Assembly: GCF_014203795.1 (NCBI RefSeq)
Contig: NZ_JACHJU010000001.1
Location: 2,232,001-2,296,000 of the forward strand
Length of the DNA stretch: 64,000 nucleotides
Direction: 5' to 3'
Origin: Streptosporangium album
Lineage (GTDB): Bacteria; Actinomycetota; Actinomycetes; Streptosporangiales; Streptosporangiaceae
Below are positions 1 to 7,863 of this stretch, piece after piece. The notes beneath the pieces are model-generated. The model was given only the letters and a program-made list of their open reading frames with translations, was not told the DNA's origin and did no database searches. Numbering within the stretch: the stretch's first letter is position 1; every line of letters begins with the position of its first letter. The translations under genes were made by a program, and so were the position numbers.

Positions 1-2528
1 GTGATCCGGACCCGGCCGGGGGAGGCCAGCGGCGAGGAGGAGATCGAGTAGTAGCGCGGCCGGATCGGTCCGGCCAGCTCCAGGAAGACCGGCAGGGGCA
101 GGGTGATCGCGGGGAACCGCTCCAGCAGCGTGAGCACCGAGACGCGCTTGGCGAGGATCTCGTCGGCGTAGGCGGCCTCCAGCTCGGCGAGCCGCCCCCG
201 GGTGTGAGGGCACTCCGTCTGCCCGGCCAGCGCCGAGAGGTCGGAGCGCGTGGCCACCTCCTGGAGCTCGGCGAACTCGGTCAGCAGCAGCCCGGCGGTC
301 ACCGGGGTGTCCACGGGCAGATGGGTCGTCCCCCGGGAGCGGAGCCGTACGACCTGGTCGCGGGGGACGCGCAGGCAGCGCAGCGCCCACTCGACCAGCT
401 CGGGGGCGTTCTTGGCGAAGACGGCCAGGTGGTCACCGGCCGTGTAGGTCGTTCCCGGGGGCAGCTCGGCCACGATCGAACGCACCCCGGGGCGCGGAGC
501 CTCCAGCGCGAAGTCCCACAGCCCGGCCGGGTCGCCGGTCAGCTCCTCGTTCGAGAGCACGGTCAGCGGGACCGCCTGCGGGGACACGACCGCGGGGCGC
601 ACGTCGGCCTCGGTGAGGACGTCCATCTCGTAGCGGGGCCCGCTCTCGGCGGCGGCCGTGCCGTACTCCTCCGCCAGCGCCGCCCAGAGCGCGCCGGTCC
701 ACGCCGAGACGTCGCCGTCGAAGTCGCCGTCCGCGTCGGCTTCGCCGCGGTCGATCAGCGGTACGGCTCCCGCCCGGGTGAGCTTGTCGAAGGCCCGCCG
801 GGGGAAGTCCTGGTAGGTGGGCCACTGGGTGTTGCCGCAGCCGAGCAGTGCGAGCCGTACCCCGTCCATGGCGGGAAGCTCCGTCAGGGCGTCGAAGCGC
901 TGGGCGTTGTCGGGCGCCTTGCCGTTGTAGGTGGAGGTGATCACCACGAGGAGCCCGTCCCGGGGCGGGTCGAGCTCGTCCAGGGTCGTCAGCGTGGTCG
1001 CGAACCCGGAGCGCCCGGCGCGCTCGGCCAGCCTCTCGGCGACGTCGGCGGAGGTGCCGAGGTTGGAACCGTAGGCGACGGTGAGGCCGACTCCGGTGAC
1101 GGCCACCTCCACCGGCTGTTCCGCCACGACCTCGACCGTCTCGGCGACGCCTCGTTCGTACGGCTTGCGTTCCCTGACCCGGACCGTGAAGCCGTCGGGC
1201 TTGACGGTGAGCGTCTGCTTGATCTCCATCCGGTAGGCGTCCGGGTCGGAGATCGCGAACCGCTGCAGGATGACGGCGAGGGCCAGCCGCGCCTCGGTCA
1301 GCGCGAACTGGCGCCCGATGCAGGCCCGCTCGCCGTTGCCGAACGGCTTGTAGGCGGCGGGGTGGTGGCCGGCCCTGTTCTCCGGGAGCCAGCGGTCGAT
1401 GTCGAACTCCTCCGGCCGGTCCCACGCCTTCGGGTGCCGGTGCAGCGGCGGCAGGAGGACGACGGCCGGCTGGCCCTCGCGCACCGGGTAGCCGCCGACC
1501 GTGGTGTCCTCGAAGGACTTGACGGCGAACGCCGGGATCGGGGACCAGATCCGCAGCGTCTCCTCCAGGATCCGCGGGATCACGTCCAGCTTCATGACCG
1601 TGTCGTAGGTGGGGACGGTGTCACCCGGCAGCAGCCGGTCCACCTCGGCGTAGGCCCGGGCGAGCACGTGCGGGTTGCGCAGCAGGTTGTAGAGGGCGAA
1701 GGAGAGCAGCCCGCTGGTGGTCTCGTGCCCGGCGATGAGGAAGGTCAGGACCTGGTCGCGGATGTTCTCGTCGGAGAGCCGCTCGCCGCTCCGCGGGTCG
1801 GCGGCCTCCAGCATCAGGCCGAGCAGGTCCTTGGTGCCGCTCCGGCCCGCGGCCCGGCGCTGCCTGATGACGTCGTCCACCAGCTCCTGCATGGTGAGGA
1901 TGTCGGCGCGGTAGGCCTCCTCCCGCCTCTTCTTGAGCTTGGTGACCAGGGGGAGCTGCCGGTTGCGGAGCATCGCCTCGGTCAGCGCGCGGCCCATCGC
2001 CTGCAGGAACGGGTGGAGTTCGGGTGAGTCGAAGGAGTTGAACCGGTAGTCGAACCCGGTGAGGGAGATCGTGTCGAGCGTGAGCCTGGTCATGTCGTCG
2101 GCCACGCTGACCTCGTCGGAGACCGCCCACTTGGCGGCGAGCTCCTGCGCCACCTCCAGCATCTGCGGGAAGTAGGCCTTCATGGACCGCTGACTGAAGG
2201 CCGGCATCAGGATGCGGTGCGCGTGTCCCCAGACCGGTTCGTCGTGGTGGGCGGTGAACAGCCCGTCGCCGGCGAAGTCGCGGACGATGGAGAGCGGCGG
2301 GTCGATGCCCTTGTAGAACCGCGTCTCGTCGCAGAGCTCGGCGACCAGGTCGGGATCGGACACGAACAGGACCCTGCGGCCGAGCAGGTCGAGCTGGTAG
2401 ATGCCCTCGTCGTGCTCCGCGGCGAGCTTCTCGAGGAACGCGGCGGGCGCGTGCGCCGGGATCTGGAGCGTGTTGCCGAGCACGGGCAACCCCTGCGGGG
2501 CGGGGATGGATCGGACCGCTGTTGCCAT
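1..2528 (-). CDS. CYP102-type P450/NADPH-P450 reductase fusion (partial, C-terminus beyond window)
   Basis: Self-sufficient fatty-acid-hydroxylase type P450 (CYP102/BM3 family): heme domain fused to an FMN/FAD diflavin reductase that passes NADPH electrons to the heme. The first 842 residues are visible. The I-helix reads AGHETTS and the heme loop FGNGERACIG, with the ligand Cys near residue 403 (BM3 uses Cys400). The FMN-binding segment starts AYGSNLGTSADVAE, and an RYYSISSS FAD-binding motif lies close to the window edge. The NADPH domain lies outside. The ATG at 2528 follows a purine-rich AGGGGGGAG Shine-Dalgarno. A TetR gene is divergent, with two operators between them, which parallels BM3R1/FatR control of Bacillus CYP102 genes. 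The substrate is not deducible. Confidence 0.95.
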   Translation of the reverse strand, partial: MATAVRSIPAPQGLPVLGNTLQIPAHAPAAFLEKLAAEHDEGIYQLDLLGRRVLFVSDPDLVAELCDETRFYKGIDPPLSIVRDFAGDGLFTAHHDEPVWGHAHRILMPAFSQRSMKAYFPQMLEVAQELAAKWAVSDEVSVADDMTRLTLDTISLTGFDYRFNSFDSPELHPFLQAMGRALTEAMLRNRQLPLVTKLKKRREEAYRADILTMQELVDDVIRQRRAAGRSGTKDLLGLMLEAADPRSGERLSDENIRDQVLTFLIAGHETTSGLLSFALYNLLRNPHVLARAYAEVDRLLPGDTVPTYDTVMKLDVIPRILEETLRIWSPIPAFAVKSFEDTTVGGYPVREGQPAVVLLPPLHRHPKAWDRPEEFDIDRWLPENRAGHHPAAYKPFGNGERACIGRQFALTEARLALAVILQRFAISDPDAYRMEIKQTLTVKPDGFTVRVRERKPYERGVAETVEVVAEQPVEVAVTGVGLTVAYGSNLGTSADVAERLAERAGRSGFATTLTTLDELDPPRDGLLVVITSTYNGKAPDNAQRFDALTELPAMDGVRLALLGCGNTQWPTYQDFPRRAFDKLTRAGAVPLIDRGEADADGDFDGDVSAWTGALWAALAEEYGTAAAESGPRYEMDVLTEADVRPAVVSPQAVPLTVLSNEELTGDPAGLWDFALEAPRPGVRSIVAELPPGTTYTAGDHLAVFAKNAPELVEWALRCLRVPRDQVVRLRSRGTTHLPVDTPVTAGLLLTEFAELQEVATRSDLSALAGQTECPHTRGRLAELEAAYADEILAKRVSVLTLLERFPAITLPLPVFLELAGPIRPRYYSISSSPLASPGRVRI

Positions 2529-2570
2529 GGGAACTCCCCCCTCTGCCGGCGATCTACCGATACCGCCAGC

Positions 2571-2607
2571 CATACACTGTATGTCTGACGCTACCATACG
2601 GTGTATG
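2571..2607. promoter_or_regulatory. Twin palindromic operators between P450 fusion and TetR gene
   Basis: Two 13-bp palindromes of form CATACnnnGTATG lie at 2571-2583 (centre ACT) and 2595-2607 (centre GGT), 24 bp centre to centre. They sit between the divergent P450 fusion and the TetR gene, and the second overlaps a candidate TetR start codon. The arrangement fits co-operative binding of two TetR dimers, autoregulating the repressor and controlling the P450. The palindromes are seen; the binding protein is inferred. Confidence 0.8.
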
Positions 2608-3207
2608 GCAGTGAGTGCGCGCAGGGGACAGCCCCTGACGCTTGAGGAGATCTACGCGACCACGCTGCGCCTGGTCGACGCCGCCGGGGTGGACGGGCTG
2701 TCCATGCGCAAGCTGGCGGCCGAGCTCGACGTCAACCCGATGTCGCTCTACCACCACGTGGAGAACAAGGAAGCGCTGATGAGCGGGGCCTGCGCCGTCG
2801 TCGCCTCCCGGCTGCGGCTGCCCGCCGACGACGGCGCCCCGTGGCAGGACCAGTTGCGCGCGCTGGGCCACGCCTACCGGTCCCTCGCGCGGTCGCACCC
2901 GTCGCTCTGGTCCTACGTCAACGGCCACCCGAACCTGGTCAAGCAGGAGAACACCCTGTGGGCGGTGTTCAACCGGATCCTCTGCGCCGCCGGGATCCCC
3001 GCCGAGGATCTGGTCCACACCCGCAAGGTGCTGTACACCTTCGTCTCCGGGTTCCTCAGCGCCGAGACCAGCGGGCTGCTCTTCGAGCTCGAAGGCACGG
3101 CGGACGCCGACAGCGCCTTCGAGATCGCCCTCGACCTGATCGTGGCCGGCCTGGAGTCACGCCACTCCGCGGTAGCCGGACCGCCGCCGGAGCCCCTGGG
3201 TCGATGA
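2605..3207 (+). CDS. TetR/AcrR family transcriptional regulator
   Basis: About 200 residues. The N-terminal TetR helix-turn-helix (about residues 12-58) contains GLSMRKLAAELDVNPMSLYH, followed by an all-helical ligand/dimerisation domain. Two in-frame ATGs are possible (2581 and 2605). Neither has a Shine-Dalgarno and both touch a palindromic operator, so a leaderless transcript and autorepression are likely. I prefer 2605 because only about 11 residues then precede the HTH. It is divergent from the CYP102-type gene and is its probable repressor, relieved by a fatty-acid-like or other hydrophobic ligand as in the BM3R1 paradigm (inference). Confidence 0.88.
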   Translation: MAVSARRGQPLTLEEIYATTLRLVDAAGVDGLSMRKLAAELDVNPMSLYHHVENKEALMSGACAVVASRLRLPADDGAPWQDQLRALGHAYRSLARSHPSLWSYVNGHPNLVKQENTLWAVFNRILCAAGIPAEDLVHTRKVLYTFVSGFLSAETSGLLFELEGTADADSAFEIALDLIVAGLESRHSAVAGPPPEPLGR

Positions 3208-3217
3208 AGCCGGGTGG

Positions 3218-3668
3218 TCAGGACGCCGGCAACCGATCGGCGAGCCGGTCCAGCCCCCGCCTGCCCGTACCCGTCGTCACCGAGCGCGTCGACGGCGGCC
3301 CGCCCGCGTTCGAGATGGTCGTGCGCACGGTCGAGGTCGCCGAGCTTGCGATAGGCGTCGCCCAGGTTGAGATGCAGGGAAGGATAGAAACCCCGCACGG
3401 AGCCGGCGACACCCGCCTGCCGCGCCCGCTCATCGGTGACCAGGTCGGCCGCCTCCAGGGCGCGCAGGTCCCAGCGCAGCTCCTCGCGCACGTCGTCCTG
3501 GACGTCGGCCATCGAGTGCGCCAGCGCACAGCGGTGCAGCGGGTCGCCGGCCGCACCGATCTCCTCCCACAGTCCGGCGAACAGCCGCCGCGCGGCCTCC
3601 CGGTCGCCGCTGCGACCCAGTTCGATGCCTTGGCCGATCCTGGTCATCGTCGCGTCGGGCTCGGTCAT
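3218..3668 (-). pseudogene. TPR-like hypothetical protein with 3' frameshift
   Basis: A good RBS (AGGAGGAG) precedes the ATG at 3668. The first 130 or so residues are helical and TPR-like (HLNLGDAYRKLGDLDRAHDH, then LERGRAAVDALGDDGYG). Just after GDDGYG the natural-looking tail RRGLDRLADRLPAS and a stop at 3218 lie in another frame. The original frame instead runs on antisense through the end of the TetR gene to 2913. I read this as a small indel near 3265 in a protein of about 150 residues, though a sequencing error is possible. Family assignment is by pattern only; such short TPR proteins in actinobacteria have no defined role. Confidence 0.55.
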
Positions 3669-3880
3669 CCGGTCTCCTCCTCAGGGGGCGATGGTGCCCC
3701 GGCGACTGTAGCGGCGGGCACCGACACAAGCCCGACCCAGCTCACGGTGGGGGTTCTCGACCCCGGGCCGGAGGTGCGGCGTTCCGAGTGGCGTGCGTCA
3801 TGTTTTCCACCGGATCGAGAACCCGATCGCGGTCTTCGGGAGACAGCAGGGTGACCGACCGACCTCACTAAGGAGGGCCG

Positions 3881-4444
3881 TTGACCATTGAGACGGCCGA
3901 ACTCGACGACGCCGAGCTGATCAGGCGATCCGCGGGCGACCCAGAGCAGTTCGCCGCGCTGTTCGACCGGTATGCCCGGCAGATCCACCTGTACGCCGCG
4001 CGGCGGATCGGCACGCAGGCCGCCGACGACATCGTGGCCGAGACGTTCCTGGCCGCGTTCCGGCGGCGCGGTACGTACGACCTGTCGTTCCCGCTGGCAC
4101 GCCCCTGGCTGTACGGCATCGCCACCACACTCGTCGCCCGGCACCGGCGCCAGGAGGAGCGGTTGCTCCGGGCGCTGAGCCGGACCGGCGTGGACCCGCT
4201 GCCGGAGGCGGTGGCCGACACCGTGGTCAGCAGAGTCGCGGCGCGCGACAAGCAACGCGAACTGGCCGGGGCGCTGGCGTCGCTGTCTCGCGGCGACCGC
4301 GACGTGCTGCTGCTGGTGGCGTGGGAGGACCTCAACTACGAGGAGGTCGCGCAGGCGCTCGGCATTCCGTTGGGGACCGTACGGTCGCGGCTGCACCGGG
4401 CCAGGAAGAAGGCACGGACCGTGCTGGGAGACGAGGAGCTGTGA
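3881..4444 (+). CDS. ECF-type RNA polymerase sigma factor
   Basis: 187 residues. It starts at TTG 3881, chosen because AAGGAGG lies 4 nt upstream. Region 2 spans about residues 18-85 (FDRYARQIHLYAARRIG, DDIVAETFLAAFRR). Region 4 spans about 128-180 (NYEEVAQALGIPLGTVRSRLHRAR). The stop overlaps the start of the next gene by one base (TGATG), so the two are co-translated. The neighbour is a single-pass membrane protein of the CU044_5270 type and probably acts as its regulator or partner. Signal and regulon are unknown. Confidence 0.92.
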   Translation: MTIETAELDDAELIRRSAGDPEQFAALFDRYARQIHLYAARRIGTQAADDIVAETFLAAFRRRGTYDLSFPLARPWLYGIATTLVARHRRQEERLLRALSRTGVDPLPEAVADTVVSRVAARDKQRELAGALASLSRGDRDVLLLVAWEDLNYEEVAQALGIPLGTVRSRLHRARKKARTVLGDEEL

Positions 4445-5388
4445 TGAACACGATCAAGGATTTCCGGCGGGACACCCCGCCGATGACGGCGCAGGCGGAG
4501 AGCGCCGCACGGGCGCGGCTGCTGGCCGTGGCGCGGGAACCGGAGAGGCGGCGCGCACCGCGGCTCGGCCGGCGACTCGGCCGGCGGCTCGCGGTCGCGG
4601 GCGCGCTGGCCGTGACGGTCGGCACCGGCGTGGTGGTGGCGACCGACCGGCCGCGCGCGGTCATCCCGGTGGCGAGCGTGCAGGAGCTGGGCGAACGGGC
4701 CGCGCAGGCCGCCTACGACGACCGCGGGCAGGTGCCCAACCCCGGCCAGTGGCTGTACATCAGGGAGCTCCAGGCGCCGCAGTCCAAGGACGAGAGCTAC
4801 GGGGTGGACGTCTCCCAGCGCGTCGTATGGGAGCAGTGGACCAGCGTGGACGGCAAGCAGATAGCGGGCCTGTTCCCCAACGGCAAACTGCTCGTCCAGG
4901 GAAACCATCCGGGGCTCGGCGCGGCCGACCTGGCCCGGCAGCCGGTCACCCCGGAGGGGGTGCTCACGAAGATCCGCCAGAAGCTGGAGGGCATGCACAT
5001 GGTGTGGGCAACCGGGCCGGCTCCCTCCATGGACGAGCAGCTCTTCCAGGCCGTCTACCAGCTCATGGACACCCAGGCGCTCCCACCGGAGGTGCGGGCG
5101 GCGCTGTTCCGCGGCCTGGCCACCATCCCCGGCGTGAGTTTCACCGAGGACGTCTCGGACGCCGACGGCCGGAGGGGGGTCGCGTTCAGCCACACCGGTG
5201 AGTCGGGCCGCTACGACCTCATCCTCGACCCCGTCGACTTCCGCTTCCTCGGCACCTACGGCGTGACTGTCAAGGACCGGACCACGGACTACACCGATGC
5301 CCCGAACCAGGTCGTCAAGGCGGGCACGCCGCTCACGCTGACGGCCCGGCTGGAGACCAAGGTGGTGGACGGCCCCGGACAGAAATGA
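4444..5388 (+). CDS. CU044_5270 family membrane protein, sigma-factor partner
   Basis: 314 residues from ATG 4444, which overlaps the sigma-factor stop. A basic cytoplasmic segment of about 45 residues is followed by one membrane helix (about 49-67, LAVAGALAVTVGTGVVVATD) and an extracytoplasmic domain of about 245 residues. That domain carries features typical of the actinobacterial CU044_5270 family, such as the PNPGQWLYIRELQ and EQWTSVDGKQ segments. This family is routinely encoded beside ECF sigma factors and may act like an anti-sigma or a sensor, but no zinc-binding anti-sigma motif is visible in the cytoplasmic part. A GC-rich hairpin follows the stop. Confidence 0.75.
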   Translation: MNTIKDFRRDTPPMTAQAESAARARLLAVAREPERRRAPRLGRRLGRRLAVAGALAVTVGTGVVVATDRPRAVIPVASVQELGERAAQAAYDDRGQVPNPGQWLYIRELQAPQSKDESYGVDVSQRVVWEQWTSVDGKQIAGLFPNGKLLVQGNHPGLGAADLARQPVTPEGVLTKIRQKLEGMHMVWATGPAPSMDEQLFQAVYQLMDTQALPPEVRAALFRGLATIPGVSFTEDVSDADGRRGVAFSHTGESGRYDLILDPVDFRFLGTYGVTVKDRTTDYTDAPNQVVKAGTPLTLTARLETKVVDGPGQK

Positions 5389-5396
5389 ACCCGCAC

Positions 5397-5426
5397 GGGG
5401 CGGGGCTGCCCGCGCGGCCCCGCCCC
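5397..5426 (+). terminator. GC-rich hairpin after the sigma/partner operon
   Basis: A perfect 10-bp inverted repeat (GGGGCGGGGC / GCCCCGCCCC) with a 10-nt loop begins 8 nt after the stop at 5388. There is no U-tract, as is usual for terminators in high-GC actinobacteria. Confidence 0.6.
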
Positions 5427-5623
5427 CGACCGCGCCGAACATCCGATGGCTGCCGGTGCGGCGGACTCATCCGGCGCACCGACCGGTATATGCCGGTCGG
5501 CGAATCCGCAACCGGCGAACTCCGCTTGGAGGTCGTCCGCTTCCGGGATGGGTTCGCGTGGTCGCCGGGAACGCCATCATGATCTAATCCGCCCGTCAGA
5601 CCACTCGACGCGAGGGAGCACAG

Positions 5624-6340
5624 ATGCCCATCGAGTACGAAGCCAAGGTGCTGGACATCGATCCGGACCGGACCGCCGACCTGATCATCGCCCTCGGCGG
5701 GGGGAAAGTGGCCGGCACCAGGCTCATGCGCCGCTACGTCTACGACATCACCCCGGGCGACATGGGCCGATGGATCCGGCTGCGCGACACCGGCACCGAG
5801 ATCACACTGACCGTCAAGGAGATCACCGACGACGGCATCGACGGAACCCGGGAGACCGAGGTCGCCGTCCTAGACTTCGAGACGACCAACGAGCTGCTCG
5901 GCAAGCTCGGCTTCACCCCGAAGTCCTACCAGGAGAATCGTCGTACCAGCTTCACGCTCGACGGGGCCGAGCTGGAGATCGACGAGTGGCCGGGGATCCC
6001 GCCCTATCTTGAGATCGAAGCCGGCGACCGCGACCACGTCATCGCCGTCGCCCGGCGGCTCGGCTACGACGAGGAACGGCTGACCGGCGAGAACACCCTC
6101 AAGGTGTACGCCCGGTACGGCATCGACCTCACCGCGATCGCCGACCTGAGATTCGACACGGAGTCGGTCGGCACATCCTCCTGGACGACGTGCAACGCCG
6201 CGTCCTCTACCGCAGCGCCCCGCCCGGCCGATCCCCACGAGCTCGCCACAGCTCAGCCGGGCGACACCGTTCACCTGGTGCCGGGATCCTCCGCCAAAGC
6301 GACGATCGCCGTGGTGCCCGCGGGTGACCTTGACCAGTGA
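5624..6340 (+). CDS. CYTH domain protein (class IV adenylate cyclase/triphosphatase-like) with odd C-terminus
   Basis: 238 residues, ATG 5624 after GAGGGAG. The N-terminal CYTH tunnel-fold signature ExExK is present (EYEAK, residues 4-8), followed by the alternating charged strands expected of the family (RRYVYDI, WIRLRDTG, TLTVKEI, ETEVAV, LEIDEWPGIPPYLEIE). CYTH enzymes act on triphosphates (cAMP synthesis, thiamine triphosphate or inorganic triphosphate hydrolysis); which applies here cannot be told. The domain is complete by about residue 180. The last 55 residues (from about TESVGTSS) do not look like CYTH and are low-complexity, so the 3' end may be fused to foreign DNA next to the recombinase. 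Confidence 0.8.
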   Translation: MPIEYEAKVLDIDPDRTADLIIALGGGKVAGTRLMRRYVYDITPGDMGRWIRLRDTGTEITLTVKEITDDGIDGTRETEVAVLDFETTNELLGKLGFTPKSYQENRRTSFTLDGAELEIDEWPGIPPYLEIEAGDRDHVIAVARRLGYDEERLTGENTLKVYARYGIDLTAIADLRFDTESVGTSSWTTCNAASSTAAPRPADPHELATAQPGDTVHLVPGSSAKATIAVVPAGDLDQ

Positions 6341-6362
6341 ACCCAACACCGCACTGGGGCCA

Positions 6363-6998
6363 TCAGCGCGCGGTCGGCACCACGTCGCCGGCATCGGCCA
6401 GGACGCGATACACGCTCGCCACCGAGGGATGCCGGCCCTTGTTCTTGCCGGTGGGGATGACCAGCTTGCGGGCAATGTCAGGCACGGCCACACCCCGCTC
6501 GCGCAGCGTCCGGGCGTAAGCGATCATGTCGTCGTCGAACACCTTCGGCCGTCCGCCGTGGCGGCCGCGGGCTCGGGCCGCGGCCAAGCCTTCATTGGTG
6601 CCGATGACGATGAGTTCGCGGATGAACTCCGCGAGAGCGGCGAAGACGTGGAAGATCAGGCGGCCACCGGGGGTGGTGGTGTCGATCCTCTCCTGCAGGG
6701 AGGTGAAGCCAATCTCGCGACGGCGTAGGTCGGCGACCATGGTGATGAGGTCGGCCAGGGAGCGGCCGTAGCGGTCGAGGCTGGGCACGACCAGGGTGTC
6801 GCCGACAGCGAGAAAGGCGTGACAGGCCTCAAGTTCGGGCCGCTGAGCATTCCTGCCCGACGTGGAGTCGGTGAAGATGCGTCGGCAGCCGAAGGCGGTC
6901 AATGCGTCGATCTGCCGTTCGAGCTTTTGACCCTTGGTAGAGACGCGGGCGTAGCCGATGCGGATCTCGGTGCGGGCGGTGGGGAAGGCGTCGAGCAG
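6363..6998 (-). CDS. Serine recombinase (resolvase/invertase family) lacking a normal start
   Basis: The catalytic domain reads IRIGYARVSTKGQKLERQID (nucleophile Ser in YARVST) and later VPSLDRYGRSLADL and GGRLIFHVFAALAEF. A C-terminal HTH follows (GRPKVFDDDMIAYARTL to SVASVYRVLADAG). The frame is open from a TGA near 7031 but has no ATG, GTG or TTG before the catalytic Ser. Only a CTG at 6998 is available. An ATG at about 7006 is in another frame. A small indel has probably separated start from domain, unless CTG is used. The stop is at 6363. Likely role is resolution or inversion for a lost mobile element. Confidence 0.75.
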   Translation of the reverse strand: MLDAFPTARTEIRIGYARVSTKGQKLERQIDALTAFGCRRIFTDSTSGRNAQRPELEACHAFLAVGDTLVVPSLDRYGRSLADLITMVADLRRREIGFTSLQERIDTTTPGGRLIFHVFAALAEFIRELIVIGTNEGLAAARARGRHGGRPKVFDDDMIAYARTLRERGVAVPDIARKLVIPTGKNKGRHPSVASVYRVLADAGDVVPTAR

Positions 6999-7245
6999 GT
7001 TGCATGACGCGGGGGCGCACGCGCCCGGCGGCGGCGCTCAACCTGCTCGCGGTGGTGGCAGCGACCCGGAGCGCGGCCTCCCTCCGGCGCGGACCTGGGG
7101 TCGCCGCATCGGCGGTTGCTGAGGTTGGCGGCGGCGCCCCGGATCCCTCTCAAGAGGGATGTGGGAGTTCGCTCGCCTCGGCGATGTCCGTGCGGCCGCG
7201 GGAAACCAGGATTGGGGAGGTCATCACCGCTAAGGAGTCAACGAG

Positions 7246-7863
7246 ATGAACCCCCGTATCGCCTTCGTCGCCGCCCCCGTCCTCACCTTCACCTACGGCG
7301 TGATCCGCATCCTGGACAACCTAGACGGCAGCCGCGGTCCCGGGCTCGCCTGGACGACCGGGCACCTGGCCTTCATCGGCGCCCTGGCGTTCTTCGCCAT
7401 GACATTTCATGAGATGCGGAGGCTGGCCGGTCGCGGACGCCTGGCCACCGGGCTGGCCTCCGCCGGATATATCGGCATCACCACGCTGATAGCCCAGTTC
7501 GCCATCGACATCGTCGTGGGGTTCCGCTCAGCCGACCACTCCGCGATGGGCGTGCTGTTCGATCAGGTCCAGGCGGTTCCCGGGGTGCAGCAGGTGATCT
7601 ACGACTTCGGGCCGCTGCTGTTCTTCGTCGCCCAGATCGGCCTGGTCCTTCAGCTTGCGATCCAGCGCCGCGTCAAGGCATGGACGCCCGTCCTGGTGAT
7701 CGCTGACGTCCTGGTGCCGTTCGTGGAGAAGGATCTCATGCCGCTGGGCGCCGCTTTCCTGCTGACCTCCTTCCTGGCGCTGGCCCGTGTGTCCCGCGCG
7801 TCCCGCCTGGCTGACGGCCGGCACCGCGTGGTCGAGCCCGCCGTACCGGCTTCTGCGCGATGA
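7246..7863 (+). CDS. Multi-pass membrane protein of a two-component operon
   Basis: 205 residues with AAGGAG 6 nt before ATG 7246. Five to six hydrophobic segments (for example IAFVAAPVLTFTYGVIRIL, LAFIGALAFFAMTF, IGITTLIAQFAIDIVVGF, LLFFVAQIGLVLQLAI). No catalytic motif is visible. Its last codons overlap the start of the histidine kinase gene by 4 nt, so it probably belongs to the same signalling unit, as sensor partner or as a target. I do not recognise the family. Confidence 0.75.
   Translation: MNPRIAFVAAPVLTFTYGVIRILDNLDGSRGPGLAWTTGHLAFIGALAFFAMTFHEMRRLAGRGRLATGLASAGYIGITTLIAQFAIDIVVGFRSADHSAMGVLFDQVQAVPGVQQVIYDFGPLLFFVAQIGLVLQLAIQRRVKAWTPVLVIADVLVPFVEKDLMPLGAAFLLTSFLALARVSRASRLADGRHRVVEPAVPASAR

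Noticed and set aside
204..2027. A 607-codon plus-strand frame opposite the P450 fusion
   Set aside because: No domain, low-complexity Gly/Arg/Asp composition; the minus strand carries clear P450 and flavodoxin motifs.
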